The notes under the pieces are model-generated. The model was not told where the DNA came from. It saw nothing but the letters and a program-made list of their open reading frames with translations, and searched no databases. From Heliocidaris erythrogramma (taxonomy: Eukaryota > Echinodermata > Echinoidea > Camarodonta > Echinometridae), in the NCBI GenBank assembly GCA_025617745.1, contig CM046854.1, forward strand, positions 62,763,606 through 62,827,605: a stretch of DNA of 64,000 nucleotides. Direction: 5' to 3'. The translations under genes were made by a program, and so were the position numbers. Shown here in pieces: positions 10,676-21,739 of this stretch; the stretch's first letter is position 1; each line of letters opens with the position of its first letter.

Positions 10676-13600
10676 ATAGATGCAGAGTTTCCTAAGATTT
10701 AGAAACCATGTATATCATAGGCGCCATGAGAAAGGGGGCATGTGCTTACTTCCACTTATCGGGGGGGGGGGGGGGGGGTGCTTTGCGCCCCCACGACAAT
10801 AAATGTTGCGGAAATGGTTTTACCATTCTAACAACACCTACCGTTTCTAACATAGTCGCTACGCTCCCTTACTGTACATACAGTACATGTAAAAGGGAGT
10901 AATGTATCTTAAGATTTTAGGAATCCTGTCTACCACTGGTGTCAAGAGCGAGGGGCAGATTTCCCCCTCCCTCACAAGACAATTATTTTCAGTATAAGGA
11001 ACAGCTTTCTAGTTTAAGAAATGCAAGGTTTCAGCACGCAATAATATAATTTTTCTTGCTTGCAATAATTCATTCCCCTCAACGGGGCCCCCTCTCGTGA
11101 CAAGAAGGAGAAGAAAAAAAAATGTTGACGTAAAACGATCTATAATAAGCTGTGTAAATCATAATTTTGAAGTAGAATGTGACTTGCCTCCTGTAACGTT
11201 TAAAGTTTCTCTTAAATGCAAGATTTTAATAATATGAGAACATTATTTTTCGCCCGGATGCTACGCTCTCTCGCCTCATAATAAACTCATTTTAAAGTCA
11301 CATAATAATCATGTAATGAATTGAAGTTCTGTCTCATAAAGACAAATTTGTAAATATTTTACAATATGCTTAAAACATGTAGGAAGATATTTTGAAATAC
11401 CACAAAATCAAATTTCTCCTAAGCACGTGTAAACAACTAAACACTGGTAAAGGATGGGGGGGGGGGGGGGGTGTTAAGTCATGTTAATTGTGTAATATGT
11501 ATCGAGTTATTTTTAGAATAATAAATTCCTTGTCAGGGGATAAACAAACTAACAAAAATAAGGATACAGCATAACTCATAGCAAAGAGAAAGCCGAAACT
11601 TGCTTTGCATTTTCAAATGGAGACTACAGACTTTTAATTTTGGTTTTCTGCATACATACGTGTATAACTCTTATAAATTTATGACATTGTAAATCTTTTT
11701 TTTGTCTTATCCTGTATGATATTTTCACTGATTTATGTACTTCTTTGTCTGCGTCTGATAAAAAAGAGCATTGTAAGACAAAAATATCATGCCGCCGTAC
11801 CATGTGGTAGCTTTGGGTGATTTGAAAGCTGTTTAGTGATGTTACAGTTGTTCTAAAATAACAACAACAAACAAACAACATGTCTAGCAAACGATGAGAG
11901 ACGGGATGCCTTGATGATACTGTCAGCTGATCCGTACGAGGGGGGGGGGGGGGGCAACCCAAATTTACCTACAGAAATCTAGCTCATATTAAGCAACGCA
12001 ATAATTTACACACACTTCAGGGATGATGGTGGTATTGAGGGTAAAGATGATAATGATCTTAAATACGGCGGCATGGCCTAAAAATCGCGCACTTTTGTCT
12101 AAAAATCACCAAATTTTGCACATTTGTGAAGTAACCCCATTCTGATGAATATCAGATATGGAAGCTTTTCCAAAATTTGTTTTGTGAAACAAATTATGAT
12201 GTTATTCCGGATATTCCTGCGGGTATCAATCAGTATTATAGGGCGCATTCACAATCGTGCAATTGTGAGAAGGGCTTCTTTGTGCGGTTGGATAATAATC
12301 CGAGGAGGTCTTAAATGCCCCATGCCCAGTATCAAATTTCGAGCTATTACAAAAATTTAATGATGTTATTTCATTGCAGAAATGTCGTTTCGTCATCAAG
12401 ATACACTAGATAGATAGAAAAAAAAACACATTTCTTGTATTGCACATTTTTTTTATTATTGAAAACTGAATTTAAAATAATAATGATGAAATCAAAGCAA
12501 CTACAAGAGCTTTCTTTTGTTAGGGAACTTAAGGATTCTAAAAGTTTTTCTTTTCACGATTTCACTTTAATTATGTTTTTTCTTTCTTTCTGTGTTTATT
12601 CAATGAAACTATAATCACAATATTTACAAACAATTAAAAATTGGCATGAATAGAACCAGATCAAACATAAATTAAAAAAAAAAAGTGCGGCAATATACTG
12701 TTTATACTATTATGTTAAGAGTTAACGCCTAAATATCTTAATTAGAAACGCACTGTGTCATATTTGTTCACTCATTTTAATTACAAGTTTTTGTGTAAAA
12801 ACTTGATGCCTTTATTTTCATGTTATGTATATGAGGTGATGGTTGCCCAATATCAGAACTTTAAAAAATGTTCGGGGGGGAGGGGCGGCTCAAGCCCTAG
12901 TCTCGTATAGCTATAAAAAAAATAGTGATGCATATGTCCTACTGTACCCCCTGATGGTGGAGGATTATTATTTGTCAAAATTTTGAAATGTTTCAATAAT
13001 AACATTCCTTGTATGTATGAAACCCATGATCAAAGTGGACGTCTTAATTTTGTTTTCCTTCATCTTCCCCTTTTATCCCCTTCTCCTCTGTCTCCTTCCT
13101 TTAACATATTTTGCTGCCCAAGTTCAGCTTCGTATTCAATCTGACCGTTTCCTCTTCAGATCATCTCTTTCCCACTCCTTTTTTTCGTTATGTCTCTTTT
13201 TCTTCGTCTTTTTTCTGCCACAGCAATATCTTTTTCTTCTCATGTCTGTGTTTTTTTTCTCCACTTTTTAGGCCACTACTTCAGTTCTCAGGGACAAGGA
13301 AAAGGCGTTTGTTCATGTGGAAAGTGTGAACAATGATAGCATAGTCCCCAGACAAACTCCTTCACGTCGAAAAACTGTTTGCGTTTATAAACATCAATTC
13401 ATCTTTGTACAATTCGACCAAAATACACTCGCTTTTATTGTACTGGTATATAATCACCTGACCTAATAAAAGGAGATTCAGTGTGTTTATCGGTAGGTCA
13501 AGTTCCAGTTCAAGTTCTTTATTCAACACTTTAATTTTACGATAACAAACAGAAAACAAAACTTTAACAACTTATATGACGTGTCTGAATATCTAGGTGA

Positions 13601-13757
13601 GCGAGTTGTTTATTTGGCAAGTTTTACAATCATGACAATTTCGATTCCGTTAAATTTTACCTAGAAATTGTATTTCTTGATATTGCTTCCATATATAATA
13701 TCATTCAGTACGGTATATTGCATTTAACAAATATACCAAGTTTGGTGCTTTTAGATA
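10676..13757. other. Intergenic DNA with poly-G runs
   Basis: No coding or RNA gene is recognised. It carries long G runs at about 10760-10778, 11456-11471 and 11941-11954, a polypyrimidine-rich stretch at about 13060-13270 that gives low-complexity open frames, and AT-rich filler. The G runs differ in length between the arms. Confidence 0.5.
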
Positions 13758-14035
13758 CAGGCCCGTAGCCAGAGGGGGTCGGAGGGGTCGGACGACCCGC
13801 CCTTCTTAGGCCGAGGTCCGCTTTTTCATGAAAAAACAACAACACACACACACCTTTAATCTTTGTTACCAGAATTACACACACGCTGTCAGTTGTACAG
13901 CATCAAAGCTGGTGTAGTGAGTTGCAGTGCCCCTGGACCCCCCCCCCCCCCAGCAGGTCCGTATTGATTATGACAAAAAAGGTCCACTTTTGCCAAAAAC
14001 GACACACCCCTTTAGAAACCCTGGCTACGGGCCTG
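13758..14035. mobile_element. MITE with 15-bp TIR CAGGCCCGTAGCCAG
   Basis: The 15-bp terminal inverted repeat at 13758-13772 and 14021-14035 is perfect. A 5-bp direct repeat AGATA flanks it on both sides (13753-13757, 14036-14040), consistent with a target-site duplication. The interior is non-coding with a poly-C run. It is mirrored at 38183-38464. Superfamily was not assigned. Confidence 0.85.
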
Positions 14036-15049
14036 AGATAGAAGTGAATATTTTGCCATTTTTTTTTCTGGTAAATCGCATATGTCGGTAATTTCATTTT
14101 TTTCTACCGACTAAATTCAAGTCAGACAAAACTCCCTAAAAGCTTAAGGGACGGTAAAAATAGCCCACTTTTCAAAATGCTTTTAGATAAGAGTTCACAT
14201 TCTGACAAACTTTGGAGCTCTGCCGCCGTTATTAGGTTTTCCGCTGCCTCTCCCCATCTTCGCCGTAAATATGGGTGTGTGGGCTCAATATCCTGTTGGA
14301 GCTGACCTCTTTTGTCGGAATATCCACTGTCCAGTTTCTAAATCTCGAGAGCGAGCGAAATGAATTAGCAAAATGTTGATGTTTTTATCAAAGTGAAGTG
14401 TATTTTTGTTCATGACAATATCCTAGATAAAATGGAATATATACACGTAGGTAGACTTACTTATATGAGGCGACAGTTGTCGGGTAATTGCTATATAATT
14501 TCGAAGGGGGGGGGGGGATGGTGATGTCGCAGCCCTCTGCCCCACTCGCCTCCTACATCTATGACCATAAATGAAATACTGGTATAGGCTTGTTCCTGAA
14601 TTTATTCAAAGCATGTGAGGAATAAAATGAGCAAATTTGCATTGCTTGATTAGGAATAATATTTTAAGAAACGAAATGCGAGCATCCAAAGTGAGCAAGC
14701 AGTTTCACAGGGCTCTGCTGTCCTGTTTTTATCATTGTTTAAATTAATATTTCATCTTCATTATAAGGGTAAAGATCATACACCTAGAGCAATGGTTTTC
14801 TACATAAAGCAACTTTTGGCGTTGTGTTTGTTTACTATCACAGTCATTATCGTTACATACGCCATATCCATATCTATCTATATATGTATATACATATATA
14901 TATGTTTGTGATTCCCCATGGTTTTTAAGTCTTTATCACCGTCTTTATCTCTATAGGTCCTTTAAAATGTATAAGAGCCTAATTAATAATGACATTATAG
15001 ATTAGAAACTTTGTCTGGCGACGAGCGAGTACAATTACAAATCATTTAC
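14036..15049. other. Intergenic DNA, nothing recognised
   Basis: A poly-G run lies at about 14505-14518 and an AT/TATATA-rich stretch at about 14870-14905. No gene or repeat boundary could be fixed. Confidence 0.4.
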
Positions 15050-16076
15050 TTGGAGCCAGAATGTTCTTAACAACTTGGGTTTTGAAAGAGAACCTTATTC
15101 ATGTATTACCTTTGCTCACAAATGTAGTAAATCAATCTCTTTCCACAGGTGTTTTCCCCAAGGAAGCACATTTTGCAATCATCAAACCACTTTTGAAGAA
15201 ACCAGGCTTGGACCAAAATGATCTCAGTAATTATAGGCCAGTCTCAAACTTAACATTTTTGGGTAAACTCATTGAGAAAGCAGCATGTACACAATTGGTT
15301 CATCATATCGAATCTAATAATCTTTTTGATTTATCAGCAGCATTTGATACAATAGATCATCACATTTTCATATCTCGTTTATTCAATAGAATAGGTGTTA
15401 GGTCAACAGTTTCATCATGGTTCAAATCATACCTGTCTGGATGGTCTTCACAAGTTGACATTGGCAGCACATTGTCAAATCCCACAACTCTAGAATTTGG
15501 ACTCCCGCAGGGGTCAATAGTGGGACCCATAGCATATTCAATATATACTCTCCCTGTTGGTGACATCATTCGATATCATGGTATTAATTATCACCTTTAT
15601 GCTGATGACATACAATTATATATTTCTTTTGATCCTAAGACTCCTGAAGCTCTTGATAATGCACTTGTTACACTTCAGAATTGTATATCAGATATAAGAG
15701 AGTGGATGGTGGTGAATAAGTTAAAATTGAATGATTCAAAGACTGAATTTTTTGTTGCTGCTTCTGCTTACAACCTGCGCAGTCTCCCGAGTATTTAATT
15801 AACTGTCTGAGTTTATACAAGCCCACTAGATTACTAAGGTCCGCCAGTGACCCTCTCCGCCTCACATATTCAGTAACTCGAACATTAGCTGGTGATAGAA
15901 CGTTTACTGTGTCAGCTTCAAAATACTGGAATGATTTGCCACTTTCTATTAGAAAGTCTTCATCAGTAATAATTTTCAGAAAGGCATTAAAAACACATCT
16001 TTTCGATAGTTTATAGTTTGTAGATGATTTAATTTATTGTAAGCGCTTTGAGCCTAATGGGAAAAGCGCGTTATAA

Positions 16077-16110
<34 letters not shown>
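15050..16110 (+). mobile_element. CR1/L2-type LINE, 5' truncated with two internal deletions
   Basis: The frame from 15061 encodes reverse-transcriptase blocks: FPKEAHFAIIKPLLKK, NYRPVSNLTFLGKLIEKA, then a deletion junction at about 15330 (NLFD joined to LSAAFDTIDH), WFKSYLSG, LEFGLPQGSIVGP, the catalytic YADDIQLY and NKLKLNDSKTEF. After about 15780 a second deletion removes the region before the C-terminal domain, which resumes from about 15808 (PTRLLRSASDP...YWNDLPLSIRKSS...KTHLFDSL, stop at 16014). The 3' end carries AAGCGCTTTGAG, GGGAAAAGCGCG and an (AAT)n tail (16078-16110). It cannot be autonomous. It is mirrored at about 36102-37165, where the first junction also holds a stop codon. 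Confidence 0.88.
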
Positions 16111-16112
<2 letters not shown>

Positions 16113-16401
16113 TCGTGTCAAGGTATATCATTGTACTTCAGTAGTCAGAAGGCACACTGCATGCATAAGCATTTGGTAGGTCGGGCAAACATTTTGGGGT
16201 GCCCGACAATAACTTGTGACAGGTAAATGTAATATTTTGTCACTGTAGGCATTACAAAGAGCAATGCATTCAATTTGAATTCCTTACGAAGATGGCCTAT
16301 TGCGCCTTTCCTCTCTTGTGGCATGGTTTACTGCAGAGGAATGTGTTGGTGATGTACAGGTTATGAGCATATGCCGTGGGTATCTAACATAGAATTTTTC
16401 T

Positions 16402-17114
16402 CCAAGGGGGTTCAAACAGATGGAGTCCTAACAGACAGCTTCTCTTTGAAGCGAGTTTCGATGCCACCACAACAAACATGACAAAATATGCGCTCTCCGA
16501 AAAAAATCTTCCAAACGAGGAAAAAAAAAAATCGAAATCAAATCCGTTTTATTGCATAACCATGGTTAAGTACAATGGAGGATATGCTATTATAATGATA
16601 ATTAGTTTTCGCAGACTCAAATGTAACTTCGAAAAAGTGTACATAAATAATATAACAATGTTCAAGCGAACATATTTAGTGCCAACAAATACCAGATCTG
16701 CGATGACAATAATTCTTGACTGGCCGCTTTTGCCCACTACTTTGGTTGGCTATATTTCCTAGAACCATCTATCACGAATATTTGGAATTAAGCGGAAAGG
16801 TGTTAACATTCCCCTTAAAGATGCATACATTTGTGACACTTTTAAGGCTATATCTCAAAAAATTGTTCATCCTGAGGCAGGGGAATTTCAGAATCAAATC
16901 GAAATTTCTTACACTGAAACTGCACATTCATTTTTTGTGTTTGTCGATTTATGAATTTAAGTGCGCATCGTAAACATTCAAATATCAAAACATCTCTAAA
17001 CCTTTCCCGTTTAATTCGGGGCATCAGACATCGACGTCAAAGAATCAAGGCAGTTTCTTAATACAACTGTACAATTATCGTTAGTTGAGACTCCATCTGT
17101 TTGAACCTACTTGG
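16402..17114. mobile_element. Non-autonomous TIR element, about 713 bp
   Basis: GGTTCAAACAGATGGAGTC near the left end (CCAAG at 16402) is inverted at the right end (CTTGG at 17114). TTTCT flanks both sides (16397-16401, 17115-17119), a possible 5-bp target duplication. The interior is non-coding. It is mirrored at 35102-35812. Confidence 0.72.
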
Positions 17115-17654
17115 TTTCTCCTTTAAAATGAAAGGATTGGTAGATTAAAAAAACAAAAACAAACATATCGTCAAACAACCAAACAAAAATACTAATCGAA
17201 TAACGACCTCTAATCATAAATAAAATATTTATACAATCGCTCGATATTTGTGGCACTATAACGCTTTTTCAAAACATTTACGAGGTGTACATCACATTTC
17301 TTTGAATACTTTTCTTTAAAAAATGCTCTGAATATTAAATTAGATTTTCCTTTTTTGAAAAATCAAGAGCATAATCCAGAACACGGCAACACTATTGTGC
17401 ATCACACCTACCAACCTATTGCTATCCAATGTCATTAATGATTCATTACTCAGTTTGGGTTAATTGAGATGCTCTGGAATTTCAGCTGCCTTGAAAACCT
17501 TAGTGTGATACGAGTTATAACTTTGGTTATTAACGATCAAAAGCGTCAAATTTTTTTGTTCAAACCTAGAACATACTTTTCCAGACACTGAATAAACCAA
17601 GCACGCTTATACCCCGATCATCACTCTAAAACGAAAGAAAAGAAAAGGGGGAAA

Positions 17655-17715
17655 GAAGAAGAAGAAGAAGAAGAAGAAGAAGAAGAAGAAGAAGAAGAAG
17701 AAGAAGAAGAAGAAG
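17655..17715 (+). repeat. (GAA)n microsatellite
   Basis: About twenty GAA/AAG units lie upstream of the Ig gene. The right-arm twin is (CTT)n at about 34500-34562, where the run is interrupted once and differs in length. Confidence 0.95.
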
Positions 17716-17939
17716 ACATTTCGGAACGATTCTCATCCAGCATGGCAAAGGTTGATAACAAGAATGAGAATCTTGTGTTTAAGAAAATGTTAAGGAAAGT
17801 TACTTCTTTTAAATTGTGTTGTGTCTTTACTCTAAAAAAACCCATATCTAGCATGCCTAAGAGATTTGGAAATGTTTGGAAAGAAATATTCTTACTGAAG
17901 CTTTCCTGAATAAACCACTAGAAGCTGGAGATACCCGCA

Positions 17940-20512
17940 ATGAGACTGTTGAAAATGGTTGGTTTGACGACTCCGAAGGTTCTTACGGTCCTCGCGCTTG
18001 TTCATGGTAATTGGTTTTTAATTTTAATGCTTTTATATTATACTGGGCGTTAAAAAAAGGAAACCCAAGTTTGAAAATTTCCTACAAGTGGACTATATAC
18101 CTACCAGCGTTTAATTTCATATCATATGAAGAGTAATTAATTTGCTTTCCAATGGTAACTTGTTTAGGTTTCCAGGGTCACGCATCAACATTTTTTGCAA
18201 AATTCCAGTTGGTTCACTTTCTTGTAAAACCCAATAGGCATGGTTGGGGTTGAATGGCTTTGTCACCTAGCTTGGTTGCTCTTCATGACCATCTCTTAGT
18301 AAGCAAAGTTCATGATGATTAATTTTGCACCTTAACAAAGAATCTTATGAACTTCACAAAGCATGGAACGAGTTAGTATGGAACGAGTTGTTGGTCATAA
18401 ACTTTGACCAAGAAGAAGTGAGATCTTCAGGGAGCACAGAGAACATGTTCGATTGTCTTGAGTGCTGCAGGCATCTTCCGCCGATTTCCAACTAAAAGCT
18501 GACATTTTAAAAAATCAACTTGGTAAAATCTTGAGTCACACATATGAGTTTTTGATTTTCCTTCTTTATGCTCAATGTCCTTGATTTGCACTCCTTTGTG
18601 ATATTGCAATCCTTTTGGTTCGCACTGAATTTTTTGTTTGTTTTGGCATGTAACCTTGTTAAAATTCACTAAGACGGTCTTCTTTGCAACATGATTCCTA
18701 TCTGAAAAGGGTTTTATAAAAAAGCAAAAATTCTGAACCATGGGTGAATAACATCTCATTAACACAAATTTGAAAAAGAAACTTATCCACAATGAGAATT
18801 AGAGCTCCCAGACCATTTCACAAAAGGCATCTTCTTAGCATAATGCCTAATGTGTTTTACGAGAAAGTGAACCAATTAGATTTTTGCACAAAATTTTGAA
18901 GACAATGGTGTTCAGTGATGCATGACTTCGGAAGCCTAAACAAGTTACCATTGAAAAGAATAAGAACTACTCTTTCATATGGTATGGATTTCATTGTCAG
19001 TTAACATATAGTTCATTTACAGGAACATTTCAAAGTTGGGATTCTTTTTTTTGAAACGCCCAGTACAAATGAGAGGTTGATGTAAGGATGTGTAATACGA
19101 ACCCACCTCTGTTGCTAAGGAACTTAAAGGGTAATCAAATCCTTGTAAATTGCTTATTTGTGTGAATGGAGAAAAATAAGAGAAACAGGTTGGTGAAAGT
19201 TTGAGAGAAATCGATTGTGACGTATCGTGGTCAACTCTCCCATTTGTCATACACCAAGATATCATTAATTAAGTTTTTCTCCTGAGCGTCTTTTTCAGTG
19301 GGTTACACCCATTCAAGCACCACACATACATCAAACCCCATTCATTCACAAACGCACGAACCAGCACAACATAAGCAGAACATTGTTACAAACTGAGAAA
19401 GGAGAAATGAGAAAGAGAAAAGAGAGGGAGGGATGAGAGAGAGAGAGAGAGAGAGGGGAGAAAGCAGTGTAAAGGATAGAGAAAAGAGAAAGAGAGAGAC
19501 TATTGAAAGATGACAAGACTTCTACTCAGTGCACGCCATACGTTTGAACAATAACTGTTTACACGTATATTTGAATCTCGTTAAAGTTGAACTGCTTTTA
19601 ACATTGTTTGGTAAAGAATTCGAATCATGGACACCATTGAAACGTAAAATATGTCGACTTAACGAAATGCGTACAAGAGGATAATGATACGTGGATTTAT
19701 TTCTGGTTTTATAGGAATGGAAAGCAGAATTTGTTTTAAATATGTCATTAAATATTGATGGGAGCTCTTGTTTATGGAAATTAAACGCGAATACTAGATT
19801 ATTTAATTTTATGAGGCCAAAGACCGGCAAACATTTCAGATCACAGAATAAGGGAGTACCTGTAGTCATATAATTAGAATGAACAATTATACGAACAGCA
19901 CGTTTTTGAAGAATATGAATTTTATGTAAATGAGATTTGTAAGTATTTCCCCATATAATATTACAGTAATTGATATGTGGTAAAACAATACTGTTATAAA
20001 TAATTAATAGCATATGTTTTGGTAATTTTTTTTAAATATGACAGAGCGAGCTTTAGGCTTATGTTTAACATTAATTATTATCTTCATTGCTTACGAAAGA
20101 GTTTTATATCCTTTTTCAAGTATCATGAAGATTAATGTTTTGTCTAATTCAGTTTTTACCAATATATTTCGCACTGCGTTATTTGGTTTTTCAGTGATCA
20201 GTGGTCAAACAGTAAGTTTGTCGGGTTCTGACAGAGCAGCGACAGGAAGTAATACTTCATTCACATGCACTGTGAATGGAGGTACAGCAAACTCCATTCT
20301 ATGGAATGAAAATGTTGGTGGTGATACAGCAATCTATACCGGATCAGTCCGTTTCAGTGTTGATCCTAAATACCTGAATTTTAAAGTGACATCATTATCA
20401 TCAACTGAATCTATAATGCCCATAGAGAATGCCGAAGTTGAAGATGATGGAATGTATAGATGTACTATTCCATCAGACAACACAGCTACTGCTATAAACC
20501 TGGTGGTAGAAG
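17940..20512 (+). CDS. Signal peptide plus Ig V-like domain gene, first two exons (left-arm copy)
   Basis: Exon 1 (17940-18006) starts at ATG and encodes MRLLKMVGLTTPKVLTVLAL then VH, a short basic N-region and hydrophobic core typical of a signal peptide. It ends in phase 1 at GTAATT. Exon 2 (20195-20512, 318 nt, phase 1-1) encodes one Ig domain: SLSGSDRAATGSNTSFTC (first Cys), SILWNEN (core Trp), VEDDGMYRC (D-x-G-x-Y-x-C, second Cys) and the G strand INLVVEG. The phases join exactly. A secreted or cell-surface role is inferred. The reading frame is open in both arms. No further exons are recognised before the palindrome centre, so the gene is incomplete here. The 1-1 phase matches the stalk and TM exons of the pseudokinase gene, so this could be the N-terminus of a tandem paralogue. 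Confidence 0.8.
18043..19063. mobile_element. Long-TIR element with TA flanks, in the signal-Ig intron
   Basis: The ends CTGGGCGTT...AAAAAAAGGAAACCCAA and the inverse TTGGGATTC...GAAACGCCCAG are each flanked by TA, fitting insertion at a TA target as in the Tc1/mariner group. Imperfect inverted similarity runs about 200 bp inward (GTTACCATTG/CAATGGTAAC, AAGTGAACCAA blocks). No transposase is recognised, and the open frame at 18427-18792 (minus) has no motif I know. It is mirrored at 33156-34174. Confidence 0.72.
19430..19456 (+). repeat. (GA)n simple repeat
   Basis: A run of GA dinucleotides within a purine-rich stretch (19395-19500), intronic; mirrored as (TC)n at about 32765-32790. Confidence 0.85.
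19522..20060 (-). mobile_element. Non-LTR retrotransposon fragment, RT C-terminal region
   Basis: The minus-strand frame 20013-19522 encodes LLIIYNSIVLPHINYCNIIWG, then LQKRAVRIIVHSNY, TGTPLFCDL, FNDIFKTNSAFHSYKTRN and NSLPNNVKSSSTLTRFKY. This is the C-terminal (post-RT) region typical of Jockey/CR1-like LINEs. A few in-frame residues precede it up to about 20060. The RT core is missing. It ends about 130 bp before the Ig exon acceptor. It is mirrored at about 32149-32690, where a small indel shortens the frame. Confidence 0.8.
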
Positions 20513-20832
20513 GTTAGTGCAATGCATAGGATGAATAATTATAGAAAAGGCAAGGGATTTTGACTGTGATTAGAGGAAAGGAATACACTTGTTAAGATAA
20601 AGGGAAAGCCCGGGTAACATTTTATGATAAAGTAATTTTAACTGTAGGTGTATTTATAAATTTTAGACATAAATGTAGGTCCTGTTATGTAATTTATGTT
20701 CAGGAAAGCAGGGAGCTGATACAGATTAAGCCAACAATTATTTATTATGTGTTGAAAGAAAAATAATGCATCTGTTAATATTTCATTTATTTTTTAAAAC
20801 GTGTTTGTGAAGGCAGTAGGTGTGTGTGTGTG

Positions 20833-21011
20833 TGTGTAATTGGGTTTTTACAGACGTGTATCAATCAGATATGATTATTTACGTCTGGGGACCGACCTTT
20901 AACGTCACCATCCGAAAGACGTGACTCAGTCTCGAACCTGGGTCCGCTGAATCAGTTTATAACTTCCACTGTTAGCTGGATTACAGGCGCACGCCACAAC
21001 GCCCAGTTAGG
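20833..21011 (-). mobile_element. SINE-like element with a 7SL/SRP-Alu-like head
   Basis: On the minus strand from about 21011 the sequence reads CTGGGCGTTGTGGCG, TGCGCCTGTAATCCAGCTA (20973-21004), very like the 5' Alu domain of SRP RNA including the TGTAATC core. After 66 nt there is a good pol III B box, GGTTCGAGACT (20938-20928). A body then follows with ACGTCTTTCGGATGGTGACG and TTAAAGGTCGGTCCCCAGACG. It ends near a (GT)n repeat at 20821-20838. The S domain of SRP RNA is absent, so it is not a full SRP gene. A retroposed SINE is inferred. It is mirrored at 31216-31384. Confidence 0.6.
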
Positions 21012-21739
21012 AGTACAAAAAAAGAAAGAAATTACGCACAACTGACATCACTTTTTTGGCGTTCACTATGTGTGCTTTTTAATTAATATCTGTTAAATTC
21101 AAAAGAATTTGGACTTTGGAGAAAAACATGTAGGCCTATTCTACTGTTGGAAAAAACAGATAAAAAACTTGTATACATGTATAATACCTTGAGCTATGTA
21201 TAGTTATCTTTTTTCAGCTTGTACCAAGCCTCTAACCTTTTTTATGTGTGGACTATTCCTTTGAATATGTAATGAAAATTCTCCTGATCATTGACAGCCC
21301 CTCTCCCTCACTGAATGGCAAAATAAGATGAGAAGAAAAAAAAATGGATGAGAAAGAAGGCGATATGACTCTCTTTTCATCCCCGATCAGGAGCCTAGTG
21401 AATTTTTATTTCATTCACAAATTCACTTCCCATATAGCCAGTGCCCCAAAATATCTGGTCCTGTGCTATCTTATAGATATGGATGCATTATGGTTTGCGG
21501 AATCGAGACACTTAAACATAATTTTTGAGATTGTCAGGAGTTTTTTGTTTTGCGGAATAATAATGATATGTTACCTTCTTATGGATACAAAAGTTAATCT
21601 GAATCTGATACTGCCTTATAAGTGCCATTGTTCCATCCTAGCTGCTTCAATGCTGACAGTGAGTCTGGATGATACTGTCGATAACAACATTGACATGTAC
21701 ATTGCTATGGGGCGCCAAGTGTAAAGCCACGTATTCTGT
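21012..21739. other. Presumed intron or intergenic DNA, nothing recognised
   Basis: This follows the Ig exon and SINE. A 126-codon open frame at 21344-21724 shows no domain or splice support. The mirror at about 30487-31214 breaks that frame, so I do not call it coding. Confidence 0.4.

Noticed and set aside
13017..13329. Phe/Leu-rich open frames
   Set aside because: Polypyrimidine tract; they look membrane-like only by composition.
18427..18792. 121-codon minus-strand frame inside the TA-flanked element
   Set aside because: No transposase motif seen (no DDE/D signature or HTH), and the frame is shorter in the right arm.
20833..21011. Functional SRP (7SL) RNA gene
   Set aside because: Only the Alu-domain-like head is present; the S-domain sequence is missing and the body matches an unrelated SINE-type sequence.
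21344..21724. 126-codon plus-strand frame after the Ig exon
   Set aside because: No recognisable domain; the mirror frame is broken; repeat-rich context.
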